From the NCBI GenBank assembly GCA_964372165.1, contig CAYJPT010000157.1:1-5366 (forward strand): 5,366 nucleotides of DNA. Direction: 5' to 3'. Shown piece after piece: positions 1-5,366 of this stretch; the first letter of the stretch is position 1; each line of letters opens with the position of its first letter. The notes below the pieces were generated by a model. The model worked only from the letters and a program-made list of their open reading frames with translations, was not told the DNA's origin and ran no database searches. The translations under genes were made by a program, and so were the position numbers. Source of the stretch: CAYJAD01 sp964372165. GTDB lineage: Bacteria; Desulfobacterota; Desulfovibrionia; Desulfovibrionales; Desulfovibrionaceae.

Positions 1-253
1 ACATTCTTTTTCAATCCTTTCTTTTTTATTCCATTAAATTTTTAAAACTTATCTCTTTATGACTTCTAACAGACTTTTTTTGCATTTAAAAGTGTGTTTT
101 TATGCATAACATATTTAAATATAAAATTAATTTGACATTAAGAAATAATATGAGCTAATTTAATATTAATTGTGAAAAAGCAATTAAAATTAGTAAAGTG
201 TAAAATACATATTTAATTTAGCATGTATATTAAGATTCATAAAAGAGGTAAAT
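1..253. other. AT-rich upstream intergenic region of gadC
   Basis: No gene or convincing open frame is visible in this stretch. It is strongly AT-rich with several T and A runs. It holds two short perfect palindromes, TTATGCATAA at 100-109 and TTAATATTAA at 160-169, and a small inverted repeat ATACAT/ATGTAT at 205-210 and 223-228 that lies in the probable leader of gadC. In such AT-rich DNA these could arise by chance. It most likely contains the control region of the gadCB operon. Confidence 0.6.
132..161 (+). promoter_or_regulatory. Candidate sigma-70 promoter for gadCB
   Basis: A perfect -35 hexamer TTGACA lies at 132-137. Two weak -10 readings are possible. GCTAAT at 154-159 has a 16-base spacer and is preceded by TGA, which fits an extended -10. 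TAATTT at 156-161 has an 18-base spacer. Neither -10 is good, so only the -35 is strong. Transcription would start near 167 and leave a leader of about 85 bases before the gadC start at 254. An acid- or stationary-phase-specific sigma factor cannot be excluded. Confidence 0.3.
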
Positions 254-1762
254 ATGAAAAAAAATATAATTAAAAAGGTCTCAGCGGCAACTTTAGCGTT
301 AATGACAGTTGCCTCAGTGGTGAGCTTAAGGGGCTTACCTATGATGGCAGCAGAAGGTTATAACATGGTTTTTTATATCCTTTTTGCAACCTTTATATTT
401 CTTTTGCCGGCGGCTATGGTGTCAGCTGAATTAGGTTCAGCTTTTTCTAAAGAAAATGGTGGTGTTTATTCATGGGTTAAGGCAGCCTTTGGTCCACGTT
501 GGGGCTTTACTGCTATTTGGTTACAATGGATACAAAATGTTGTATGGTATCCAACTGTATTAGCCTTTGCTGCTTCGTCCTTAGCTTATCTATTTATGGA
601 TGATGCTCTTGCCTCCAATGGGTATTTTGTAGGTGCAGTTATAATGATTGTGTATTGGCTTGCTACAGCTGTGGCCTTAGCTGGAAGTAATGCTGTTAAT
701 TCAGTTACACGTTATGGAGTAATTTTTGGGACATTATTGCCAGGTTTGCTGATTATTATATTGGGTATGATGTGGATTTATCAAGGTAATCCAATGGCTT
801 TAGAATTACAAAATCAAGTAGTTGATGGTGTTGTAGAACATGAAAAAGTCCATGCACGCTTTTTTCCTCACATAACAAATTTGGGCAATATAGCATTTTT
901 GGCTGGTATAGTATTACTTTTTGCCGGTGTTGAAGTACAAGCCGTGCAGGCAGCAGATATGAAAAATCCAGCTCGTGATTTTCCGCTTGCCATGTTTATG
1001 GCATCACTAATCATTGTGCTACTGTTTTTACTTGGTTCTTTTGCCATTGCTTCAGTCATTCCAGCCTCACAAATAAATTTAACTGCAGGAGTTATGCAAA
1101 CATTTAAAGTGCTTTTTGATAAATATAACATGACTTTTCTTTTACCAGTTTTGGGTTTATTGATGGCTCTTGGTGCCATTGGAGGTGTTATGTCATGGGT
1201 TACAGGACCAAGCCGAGGTCTTTTGCAAACAGCTAAAGAAGGGGAAATGCCTCCATTTATGGCTAAAACCAATGCCCAAGGTGCACCTGTAACGCTATTG
1301 CTTATTCAACTTTGCGTAGTAACAGTATTGGCACTATTGTATTTTGTTATGAAAAATGTGTCCGTGGCTTTTTTTGTACTCTCAGCCATGACTGCAACAT
1401 TATACCTTGCCATGTATATGTTTATGTTTGTTGCAGCTATACGATTGCGCTATACAAAACCATATATGGCACGTCCCTATAAAGTACCTGGTGGTATGTT
1501 TGGCATATGGGTAATAGCCGGTATTGGTTTTTTAGGAGTTGCTTTTGCCTTTATTGTAGGCTTTTTCCCACCGGCATCATTAGCAGTGGGGAATCCAGCA
1601 TTCTATGTTGGATTGGTAGCATCAGGATTAATTATTTTTATCGGCATGCCATTGCTGATTCAATTTATGAAAAAACCTTCTTGGAAGTTACCACAAAGCA
1701 AAACATCTTTATCGCAAATAAACACAAAACATAATAATTCATCACAAGTGACAGTACAGTAA
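254..1762 (+). CDS. gadC: Glutamate:GABA antiporter GadC-like (APC superfamily)
   Basis: This 502-residue inner-membrane amino-acid antiporter has about 12 hydrophobic segments; E. coli GadC has 511 residues. The probable role is to import glutamate and export the GABA made by GadB, sustaining proton consumption in acid. Matches to GadC, recalled from memory, are INLTAGVMQTF (274-284), SWVTGPSRG (314-322, with W315 at the place of E. coli Trp308) and YLAMY (384-388, at the place of Tyr378 and Tyr382). Differences are R26 in SLRGLP where E. coli has Tyr30, an insertion near 186-201 containing H196 and H200, and a short Lys/Ser/Asn/Gln tail (about 473-502) with no recognisable C-plug. The N-terminus resembles a signal peptide but is the first membrane segment of the transporter. 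AGAGG at 244-248, five bases before the ATG, supports the start. The tight link to gadB is the strongest argument for the substrate; another amino-acid pair is possible because the permease looks like a non-enterobacterial branch of the family. Confidence 0.88.
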   Translation: MKKNIIKKVSAATLALMTVASVVSLRGLPMMAAEGYNMVFYILFATFIFLLPAAMVSAELGSAFSKENGGVYSWVKAAFGPRWGFTAIWLQWIQNVVWYPTVLAFAASSLAYLFMDDALASNGYFVGAVIMIVYWLATAVALAGSNAVNSVTRYGVIFGTLLPGLLIIILGMMWIYQGNPMALELQNQVVDGVVEHEKVHARFFPHITNLGNIAFLAGIVLLFAGVEVQAVQAADMKNPARDFPLAMFMASLIIVLLFLLGSFAIASVIPASQINLTAGVMQTFKVLFDKYNMTFLLPVLGLLMALGAIGGVMSWVTGPSRGLLQTAKEGEMPPFMAKTNAQGAPVTLLLIQLCVVTVLALLYFVMKNVSVAFFVLSAMTATLYLAMYMFMFVAAIRLRYTKPYMARPYKVPGGMFGIWVIAGIGFLGVAFAFIVGFFPPASLAVGNPAFYVGLVASGLIIFIGMPLLIQFMKKPSWKLPQSKTSLSQINTKHNNSSQVTVQ

Positions 1763-1767
1763 AGGAG
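1761..1767 (+). promoter_or_regulatory. gadB ribosome binding site overlapping the gadC stop
   Basis: AAAGGAG overlaps the last two bases of the gadC TAA (1760-1762) and lies five bases before the gadB ATG at 1773. It favours that ATG over the in-frame ATG at 1782. Overlap of a strong Shine-Dalgarno with the preceding stop indicates co-transcription and probably translational coupling. Confidence 0.7.
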
Positions 1768-1772
1768 TTTAT

Positions 1773-3158
1773 ATGTCTGATATGAATAAAAAATATGAAA
1801 ATTTAGATGATATTTTTGCCGATGCTAATTTAGGGCATGTGCTACCGCAAGGAGTTTTTCCAGCCCATGAAATGAACCCTAGAGCTGTGTACCAAGCTTT
1901 ACATGATGAACTCATGCTTGACGGTAACTCAAGACAAAATCTTGCTACTTTTTGCCAAACATGGGTAGAGCCTGAAGTACATGCTTTGATGGATGAGTGC
2001 GTGGATAAAAACATGATTGATAAAGATGAATACCCCCAAACAGCTGATATTGAAATGCGTTGCGTACGACTTTTGGCTGATTTGTGGAATGCACCATCGC
2101 CAACTACTACCTTAGGTTGTTCAACCATTGGTTCAAGTGAGGCCGCTATGCTTGGTGGTATGGCTATGAAGTGGCGTTGGCGTGAAAAACGTAAAGCGCA
2201 AGATACTCCTTATGATAAACCCAACCTTGTGACTGGTCCTGTGCAAGTGTGTTGGCATAAATTTGCACGGTATTGGGATGTTGAACTACGTGAAATCCCA
2301 ATGGAAAATGATGTTCTGCATCTTACACCTGAAAAAGCATTATCTTATTGCGATGAAAATACCATAGGTGTTGTTGCAACACTTGGTCTAACCTTTACCG
2401 GAGCATATGAACCAATAGAAAAGTTAAGTAAGGCATTAGATGATTTTGAAAAGGAGAGGGGGATTGATATTCCAATACATGTAGATGCAGCAAGCGGTGG
2501 TTTTTTAGCTCCATTTATGGAGCCGGATATGCTTTGGGATTTTCGTTTATCAAGGGTAAAATCCATCAATAGTTCAGGGCATAAATTTGGCCTTGCTCCA
2601 TTGGGTGTGGGCTGGGTAATTTGGCGCAATAAGGAGGATTTACCGCAAGATTTAATTTTTTGGGTTAATTACCTTGGAAGTAATATTCCAACCTTTGCCA
2701 TTAATTTTTCACGTCCCGGCGGGCAAATAATTGCCCAATATTATAATATGGTGCGTCTAGGGCGAGAAGGGTATTATAATGTACATAAAGCTTGTTATAA
2801 TACTGTTGAATATATACATGAAAAATTAGAAAAATTTGAATTGTTTGATTTTATTCATGCAGGTAGGGGTGGTATCCCGGCTTTAACTTTTAGCTTAAAA
2901 CAAGATGCAAAAGCACCCTTTACCCTATATGATGTATCTGAAAAATTACGTGTGCGTGGATGGCAAGTTCCAGCTTATTCAATGCCTGCTCATAGGGAAG
3001 ATTTAATAGTTATGCGCCTCTTAGTCCGTCATGGTTTTAGTAAGGATTTTGCAAACTTACTTTTAAAAGATATGCGCATGGTGATAAAGCATTTATTTGA
3101 AAATGCTCCGTCAAAAACATTAATGCAAGGTACAAGTTATAGCCATAGTGGTAGGTAG
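1773..3158 (+). CDS. gadB: Glutamate decarboxylase, PLP-dependent, E. coli GadA/GadB type
   Basis: The enzyme converts L-glutamate plus a proton to GABA and CO2 in the cytoplasm. At 461 residues it is close to E. coli GadB (466), and the core is strongly similar across its length by comparison from memory. Lys271 in SSGHK should carry the PLP Schiff base (E. coli K276). D238 in HVDAA matches E. coli D243, H162 in CWHKF matches H167, T207 matches T212, and T59/F60 and D83 match the substrate-carboxylate contacts T62, F63 and D86. The C-terminus contains SYSH, with H458 aligning to E. coli H465, which caps the PLP and inactivates the enzyme at neutral pH. The N-terminal ~20 residues are rich in Asp and Glu, as expected if they become helical in acid. 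The gene follows gadC by 10 bases with a strong ribosome binding site and is followed by a hairpin. The order gadC-gadB is the reverse of E. coli gadBC. I see no frameshift or missing catalytic residue. Confidence 0.97.
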   Translation: MSDMNKKYENLDDIFADANLGHVLPQGVFPAHEMNPRAVYQALHDELMLDGNSRQNLATFCQTWVEPEVHALMDECVDKNMIDKDEYPQTADIEMRCVRLLADLWNAPSPTTTLGCSTIGSSEAAMLGGMAMKWRWREKRKAQDTPYDKPNLVTGPVQVCWHKFARYWDVELREIPMENDVLHLTPEKALSYCDENTIGVVATLGLTFTGAYEPIEKLSKALDDFEKERGIDIPIHVDAASGGFLAPFMEPDMLWDFRLSRVKSINSSGHKFGLAPLGVGWVIWRNKEDLPQDLIFWVNYLGSNIPTFAINFSRPGGQIIAQYYNMVRLGREGYYNVHKACYNTVEYIHEKLEKFELFDFIHAGRGGIPALTFSLKQDAKAPFTLYDVSEKLRVRGWQVPAYSMPAHREDLIVMRLLVRHGFSKDFANLLLKDMRMVIKHLFENAPSKTLMQGTSYSHSGR

Positions 3159-3168
3159 TATTAGTATT

Positions 3169-3204
3169 AAAGAGTTCTGCACAGTGAGCTGCGCAGGACT
3201 CTTT
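3169..3204 (+). terminator. Probable terminator of the gadCB operon
   Basis: A 12-base-pair stem is formed by 3169-3180 (AAAGAGTTCTGC) and 3193-3204 (GCAGGACTCTTT), with one G-U pair. It can extend inward through CAG/CTG (3182-3184 and 3189-3191) around a four-base loop. It begins 10 bases after the gadB stop. The T tract is short and ends in TTTATTATG, so efficiency is uncertain. The A-rich left flank means it could also stop transcription arriving from rfbG on the minus strand. Confidence 0.7.
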
Positions 3205-3300
3205 ATTATGTAGTTGACCGTGAAAAAAATCTTAACACTACATATTACGCATTTAAAATTAAATAATGCTAATTTTATTATACATACCATGAATAAAATA
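3205..3300. other. Convergent intergenic spacer between gadB and rfbG
   Basis: AT-rich spacer with no supported gene. An all-AT inverted repeat ATTTTATT/AATAAAAT lies at 3272-3279 and 3292-3299, directly after the rfbG stop. It could mark the 3' end of the rfbG transcript but lacks a GC core, so it is a weak terminator at best. Confidence 0.4.
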
Positions 3301-4386
3301 CTAGCCCCATTTAGTACAATAATCCTTGATTTGCGTCATGCACATCTCGTAAGCAGTACTTTCTTTTTTTTCAACCATATTAAACCATTGTGCTGTAAGT
3401 TGTATTGATTCTTGTACAGATAGTTTTGCATACCAATTAAGATCATTTAATGTAAGGCTTGCATCTAATTGCAATAAAGTTGCTTCATGATTATTTTCTG
3501 CTTTATCATCTATTTTATAGTTGTCTAAAGGTAGTGCTAGGCTTTTTAAGTATAGTTCTGTGACAGCTTGTACAGTAAAAGTATCTGCATTTTTAAATGG
3601 AGCAAAATTATATGCCTTGGAAAAATTTATAGGGTCATTATACATTTTGTAAGTTAATATTAAATAACCATAAATGGCATCTAAAACATGCTGCCAAGGT
3701 CGAGTGGCTAGAGGGTTGCGTAATATAATTTGCTCCCCTTTTGCTAGTGACTTTGCAATATCAGGTATAATACGAAAGCGTGAAAAATCCCCACCTCCAA
3801 TTACATTACCTGCACGTGCAGACGCACAAGCAATACCAAGCTTACTTAAAAATGACTCTCTATAAGAATTTATTGCAAGCTCTGCCATGGCTTTTGAAGC
3901 AGAGTAGGGGTCTTTTCCTCCAAGAGTGTCATTTTCTCTATATGCCCAAGCCCACTCCTTATTGTCATAGCACTTATCAGAGGTTATACATAGAACAGCT
4001 TTGCATGATTTTAGTTTACGTACACATTCTAGTATATGAACAGTACCTTGGGTATTGGTTAAAAAGCTGCTTACAGGATCTTGATAACTTGTGAGCACAA
4101 TGGCTTGTGCTGCTAAATGAATTACAATTTCAGGCTGAAAAACACTCATGAGGTGTTGCAAATTTGTTAAATCACAAACATTGCCTATATTATGGTCTAT
4201 ATGTTGCGCAATATTTGCATCTAAGAATAAATTGCCATTATTACTTTCCGGTTCAAGACTATAGGCACAAACTTGAGCCCCAAATTCTTTTAGCAGCAAA
4301 ACAAGCCAAGCACCTTTAAATCCAGTGTGTCCTGTTATAAAGACTTTTTTACCTGCAAAAAATTTTTTTAATTCCAACACTTCCAT
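3301..4386 (-). CDS. rfbG: CDP-glucose 4,6-dehydratase
   Basis: This extended short-chain dehydrogenase/reductase converts CDP-D-glucose to CDP-4-keto-6-deoxy-D-glucose with bound NAD in the cytoplasm. That is the entry step to CDP-linked 3,6-dideoxyhexoses and related O-antigen or glycan sugars. With the ATG at 4386 it has 361 residues, a normal family length. The nucleotide-binding motif GHTGFKG is at 19-25, the family signature TSDKCYDNKEWAW begins at 135 (active-site T135, D137, K138), and DPYSASK contains the catalytic Y161 and K165. ARAGNVIGGGDF (190-201) and ATRPWQHVLD (227-236) are also typical. The frame extends to a TTG at 4404, but AAGG seven bases before the ATG makes the ATG the better start and the TTG has no ribosome binding site. 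The family motif LAAQPLVRxSY reads LAAQAIVLTSY here, and the C-terminal third is divergent. No rfbF, rfbH or glycosyltransferase neighbour is visible, so the final sugar cannot be inferred. The family call is secure; the exact substrate is slightly less so. Confidence 0.9.
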   Translation of the reverse strand: MEVLELKKFFAGKKVFITGHTGFKGAWLVLLLKEFGAQVCAYSLEPESNNGNLFLDANIAQHIDHNIGNVCDLTNLQHLMSVFQPEIVIHLAAQAIVLTSYQDPVSSFLTNTQGTVHILECVRKLKSCKAVLCITSDKCYDNKEWAWAYRENDTLGGKDPYSASKAMAELAINSYRESFLSKLGIACASARAGNVIGGGDFSRFRIIPDIAKSLAKGEQIILRNPLATRPWQHVLDAIYGYLILTYKMYNDPINFSKAYNFAPFKNADTFTVQAVTELYLKSLALPLDNYKIDDKAENNHEATLLQLDASLTLNDLNWYAKLSVQESIQLTAQWFNMVEKKESTAYEMCMTQIKDYCTKWG

Positions 4387-4425
4387 GAGGATGCCTTGAT
4401 TCAAAAGTTAATTGAGTAATTGTTT

Positions 4426-4453
4426 TTCATACAAAGTGCCCATACATTGCCAA
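4426..4453 (-). promoter_or_regulatory. Candidate promoter for rfbG
   Basis: Read on the minus strand, TTGGCA (4448-4453, five of six to the -35 consensus) is followed after 16 bases by TATGAA (4426-4431, four of six to the -10 consensus). Transcription would start near 4419, about 33 bases before the ATG at 4386. Position and spacing are reasonable, but hexamer matches of this quality are common in AT-rich DNA. Confidence 0.3.
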
Positions 4454-4479
4454 AAACATGATGCTTATAGTCAATGAGT

Positions 4480-4499
4480 TAGCCAGCATATGCAAGCTA
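4480..4499. repeat. Imperfect 20-base palindrome, operator-like
   Basis: TAGC-CA-GCAT is followed immediately by ATGC-AA-GCTA, so 8 of 10 base pairs match and only the two bases at positions 5-6 of each half are unpaired. The centre is the perfect palindrome GCATATGC (4486-4493). The size and two-half-site layout resemble a dimeric regulator binding site. It lies about 25 bases upstream of the candidate rfbG -35. Confidence 0.4.
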
Positions 4500-4599
4500 C
4501 CCTAATCGAAAAACTAGATACTATATAAAATATGAACATTTATCTAGTAAAAAGGAGTGAAAGAATTATTGTTAAATGTGCTAACCATTAGCTTGCATA
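4489..4599. repeat. 111-base segment bounded by an 11-base perfect inverted repeat
   Basis: TATGCAAGCTA at 4489-4499 is exactly inverted as TAGCTTGCATA at 4589-4599. Within it, ACTAGATA at 4513-4520 is exactly inverted as TATCTAGT at 4541-4548 around a 20-base AT-rich loop, and GCTAA/TTAGC form a small hairpin at 4580-4592. The terminator begins two bases further on. The whole could fold as a multi-stem RNA or be a small non-coding insertion, but no flanking target duplication is visible. Confidence 0.45.
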
Positions 4600-4600
4600 A

Positions 4601-4639
4601 GTAAAAAGCCTTTTGTGTTTAACACAAAAGGCTTTTTAC
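4601..4639. terminator. Strong bidirectional intrinsic terminator
   Basis: The arms at 4601-4619 and 4621-4639 are perfect 19-base complements separated by one T; in RNA a few central pairs would open to form the loop. The core GCC...GGC stem is flanked by five A on the left and five T on the right, so it has a U tract on either strand. It lies 21 bases beyond the stop of the minus-strand gene at 4661-5365 and separates that gene from rfbG. On the plus strand it could end a short transcript from the repeat-rich region. Confidence 0.88.
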
Positions 4640-4660
4640 CATAATTAGTACATAAAGTTT

Positions 4661-5365
4661 TTAGAAGCCAAAGCCATCATCATCATCACCGGATGCATTG
4701 AATCCAAAGTCACCAGTAATACCTCGAGGAGTATCATCTGGTAATTCGTCTGCAACAGCCTCTTCAGCGCCGGCAGCAGCAGCACCAGCTACAGCACCGC
4801 CAACAACAAGGCCTTTCATATTATCCTTAATGGCAGTTTTAATCATTGTTAATAATTCTTGTTGATCAACAGCCATTTTACCTTGATATGGCATAAGCTC
4901 TTTGCGAAGAGCATTCATATCAGTGGTCATGGTTTTTATTTTAGCTTCTAATTGGTCACACTTTTTTTCTAAATCTTGAGCTTTTGCTTCTTGTGGCTCA
5001 AGCTCAGCTACCTTTGTGTGAAGATTAGCAAGCTCTACTTTTTGCGCAGTCACTGTATCATTTAAGTCTGCTAATATATCTAAAGTTTGAGCAGCTAATG
5101 CTTGCAAGGAAGCATTCATAGGGGGTACTGAAACATTATCCCCCATGGATTGTTTATTAGTTGTTACAAAGTTGTCCCATGGTGTGGATTCATCCCATTT
5201 AAGTTCAACAAAGGATGGATACAAACTTGCAAGCCAACCGGCAGCAAGCGGACCAACTGCACGTGAGCAGCAATCACAAGCTAGGGAACGTCCGGTAAGA
5301 TAACCGGCCAAATCTTTAACATCTACGTCTTCCTTACCAAGCACTAAGGCAAGGACACTTTCCAT
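4661..5365 (-). CDS. Unrecognised coiled-coil protein with Cys cluster and acidic FGF tail, start at window edge
   Basis: I do not recognise this family. The readable part has 234 residues. The ATG at 5363-5365 could be the start, but only one base lies beyond it, so no ribosome binding site can be checked and the gene may extend past the window. Residues 1-80 look globular, with a compact cysteine group CDCC (30-33) followed by an Ala/Leu-rich stretch. Residues about 84-160 are charged with regular hydrophobic spacing and are probably a coiled coil. Residues 185-200 are a small-residue hydrophobic stretch (GLVVGGAVAGAAAAGA), too short for a confident membrane span. The tail is strongly acidic and ends in two similar pieces, GDFGF (218-222) and DGFGF (230-234), with four Asp at 227-230. 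There is no signal peptide if the visible Met is the start. The coiled coil suggests oligomerisation, and the tail could be a docking peptide; both are inference. A strong terminator follows, so it ends its transcript separately from rfbG. Confidence 0.75.
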   Translation of the reverse strand: MESVLALVLGKEDVDVKDLAGYLTGRSLACDCCSRAVGPLAAGWLASLYPSFVELKWDESTPWDNFVTTNKQSMGDNVSVPPMNASLQALAAQTLDILADLNDTVTAQKVELANLHTKVAELEPQEAKAQDLEKKCDQLEAKIKTMTTDMNALRKELMPYQGKMAVDQQELLTMIKTAIKDNMKGLVVGGAVAGAAAAGAEEAVADELPDDTPRGITGDFGFNASGDDDDGFGF

Positions 5366-5366
5366 A

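Larger units (their letters stand above)
4387..4600. other. Gene-free leader and spacer upstream of rfbG, rich in inverted repeats
   Basis: No protein gene is supported here. The part next to rfbG holds its ribosome binding site and a candidate promoter. The part from about 4478 to 4600 holds several inverted repeats that are listed separately. A purine-rich AAAGGAG at 4551-4557 on the plus strand looks like a Shine-Dalgarno, but only very short frames follow it. Confidence 0.5.

Noticed and set aside
254..322. N-terminal Lys-rich and hydrophobic start of GadC as a secretion signal
   Set aside because: It aligns with the first membrane segment of GadC-type transporters and continues into a polytopic protein.
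868..1272. 134-residue minus-strand open frame inside gadC
   Set aside because: It lies wholly within the well-supported gadC frame on the other strand, has no domain I recognise and no reason to be expressed.
1769..2128. 119-residue minus-strand frame overlapping the start of gadB, and a similar one at 2345-2629
   Set aside because: Both are antisense shadows of a highly conserved decarboxylase.
3214..3408. 64-residue plus-strand frame between gadB and rfbG
   Set aside because: It begins with TTG without a ribosome binding site, runs into the 3' end of rfbG and has low-complexity composition.
3674..4094. Two plus-strand frames inside rfbG
   Set aside because: They are antisense to clear RfbG catalytic motifs and overlap one another in different frames.
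4387..4404. Longer rfbG start at TTG 4404
   Set aside because: It adds six residues with no ribosome binding site, while the ATG at 4386 has AAGG at good spacing and gives a typical family N-terminus.
4675..4689. CAT trinucleotide run as a possible phase-variable repeat
   Set aside because: Only four CAT units plus CAC; a triplet repeat encodes the Asp tract in frame and would not switch the gene on or off.

Overview
The window is AT-rich DNA from what looks like a Gram-negative bacterium. It carries an acid-resistance gene pair, an O-antigen-type nucleotide-sugar enzyme and one gene I do not recognise. The enterobacterial-style glutamate decarboxylase, its partner antiporter and the CDP-glucose dehydratase would fit a host- or gut-associated proteobacterium. 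A low-GC relative of Desulfovibrionaceae such as Lawsonia is a guess from general impression only; nothing here proves the taxon.

Layout: positions 1-253 are a very AT-rich, gene-free upstream region with a candidate promoter. gadC (254-1762, +) and gadB (1773-3158, +) follow with only 10 bases between them, so they are almost certainly one operon. A hairpin at 3169-3204 closes it. On the opposite strand, rfbG (3301-4386, -) converges on that hairpin. Upstream of rfbG, 4387-4660 is a gene-free stretch unusually full of inverted repeats. It ends in a nearly perfect bidirectional terminator (4601-4639), which sits directly downstream of a second minus-strand gene (4661-5365). That gene encodes a coiled-coil protein with an acidic tail, and its start lies at the edge of the window.

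How the genes work together: GadB (cytoplasmic, PLP-dependent) consumes a proton by decarboxylating glutamate to GABA. GadC (inner membrane) is expected to export GABA in exchange for glutamate, giving glutamate-dependent acid resistance. GadB keeps the catalytic residues and a C-terminal histidine comparable to the one that shuts off E. coli GadB at neutral pH. GadC differs more from E. coli GadC: one substrate-site position differs, the usual C-terminal plug is not recognisable, and a periplasmic loop carries a histidine-bearing insertion. RfbG makes the CDP-4-keto-6-deoxyglucose precursor of 3,6-dideoxyhexoses or related surface sugars, but no companion genes of that pathway are visible.

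I see no CRISPR array, tRNA, rRNA, transposase or phage gene. The best candidates for something undescribed are the inverted-repeat cluster at 4478-4639 and the unrecognised coiled-coil protein; both are inferences.
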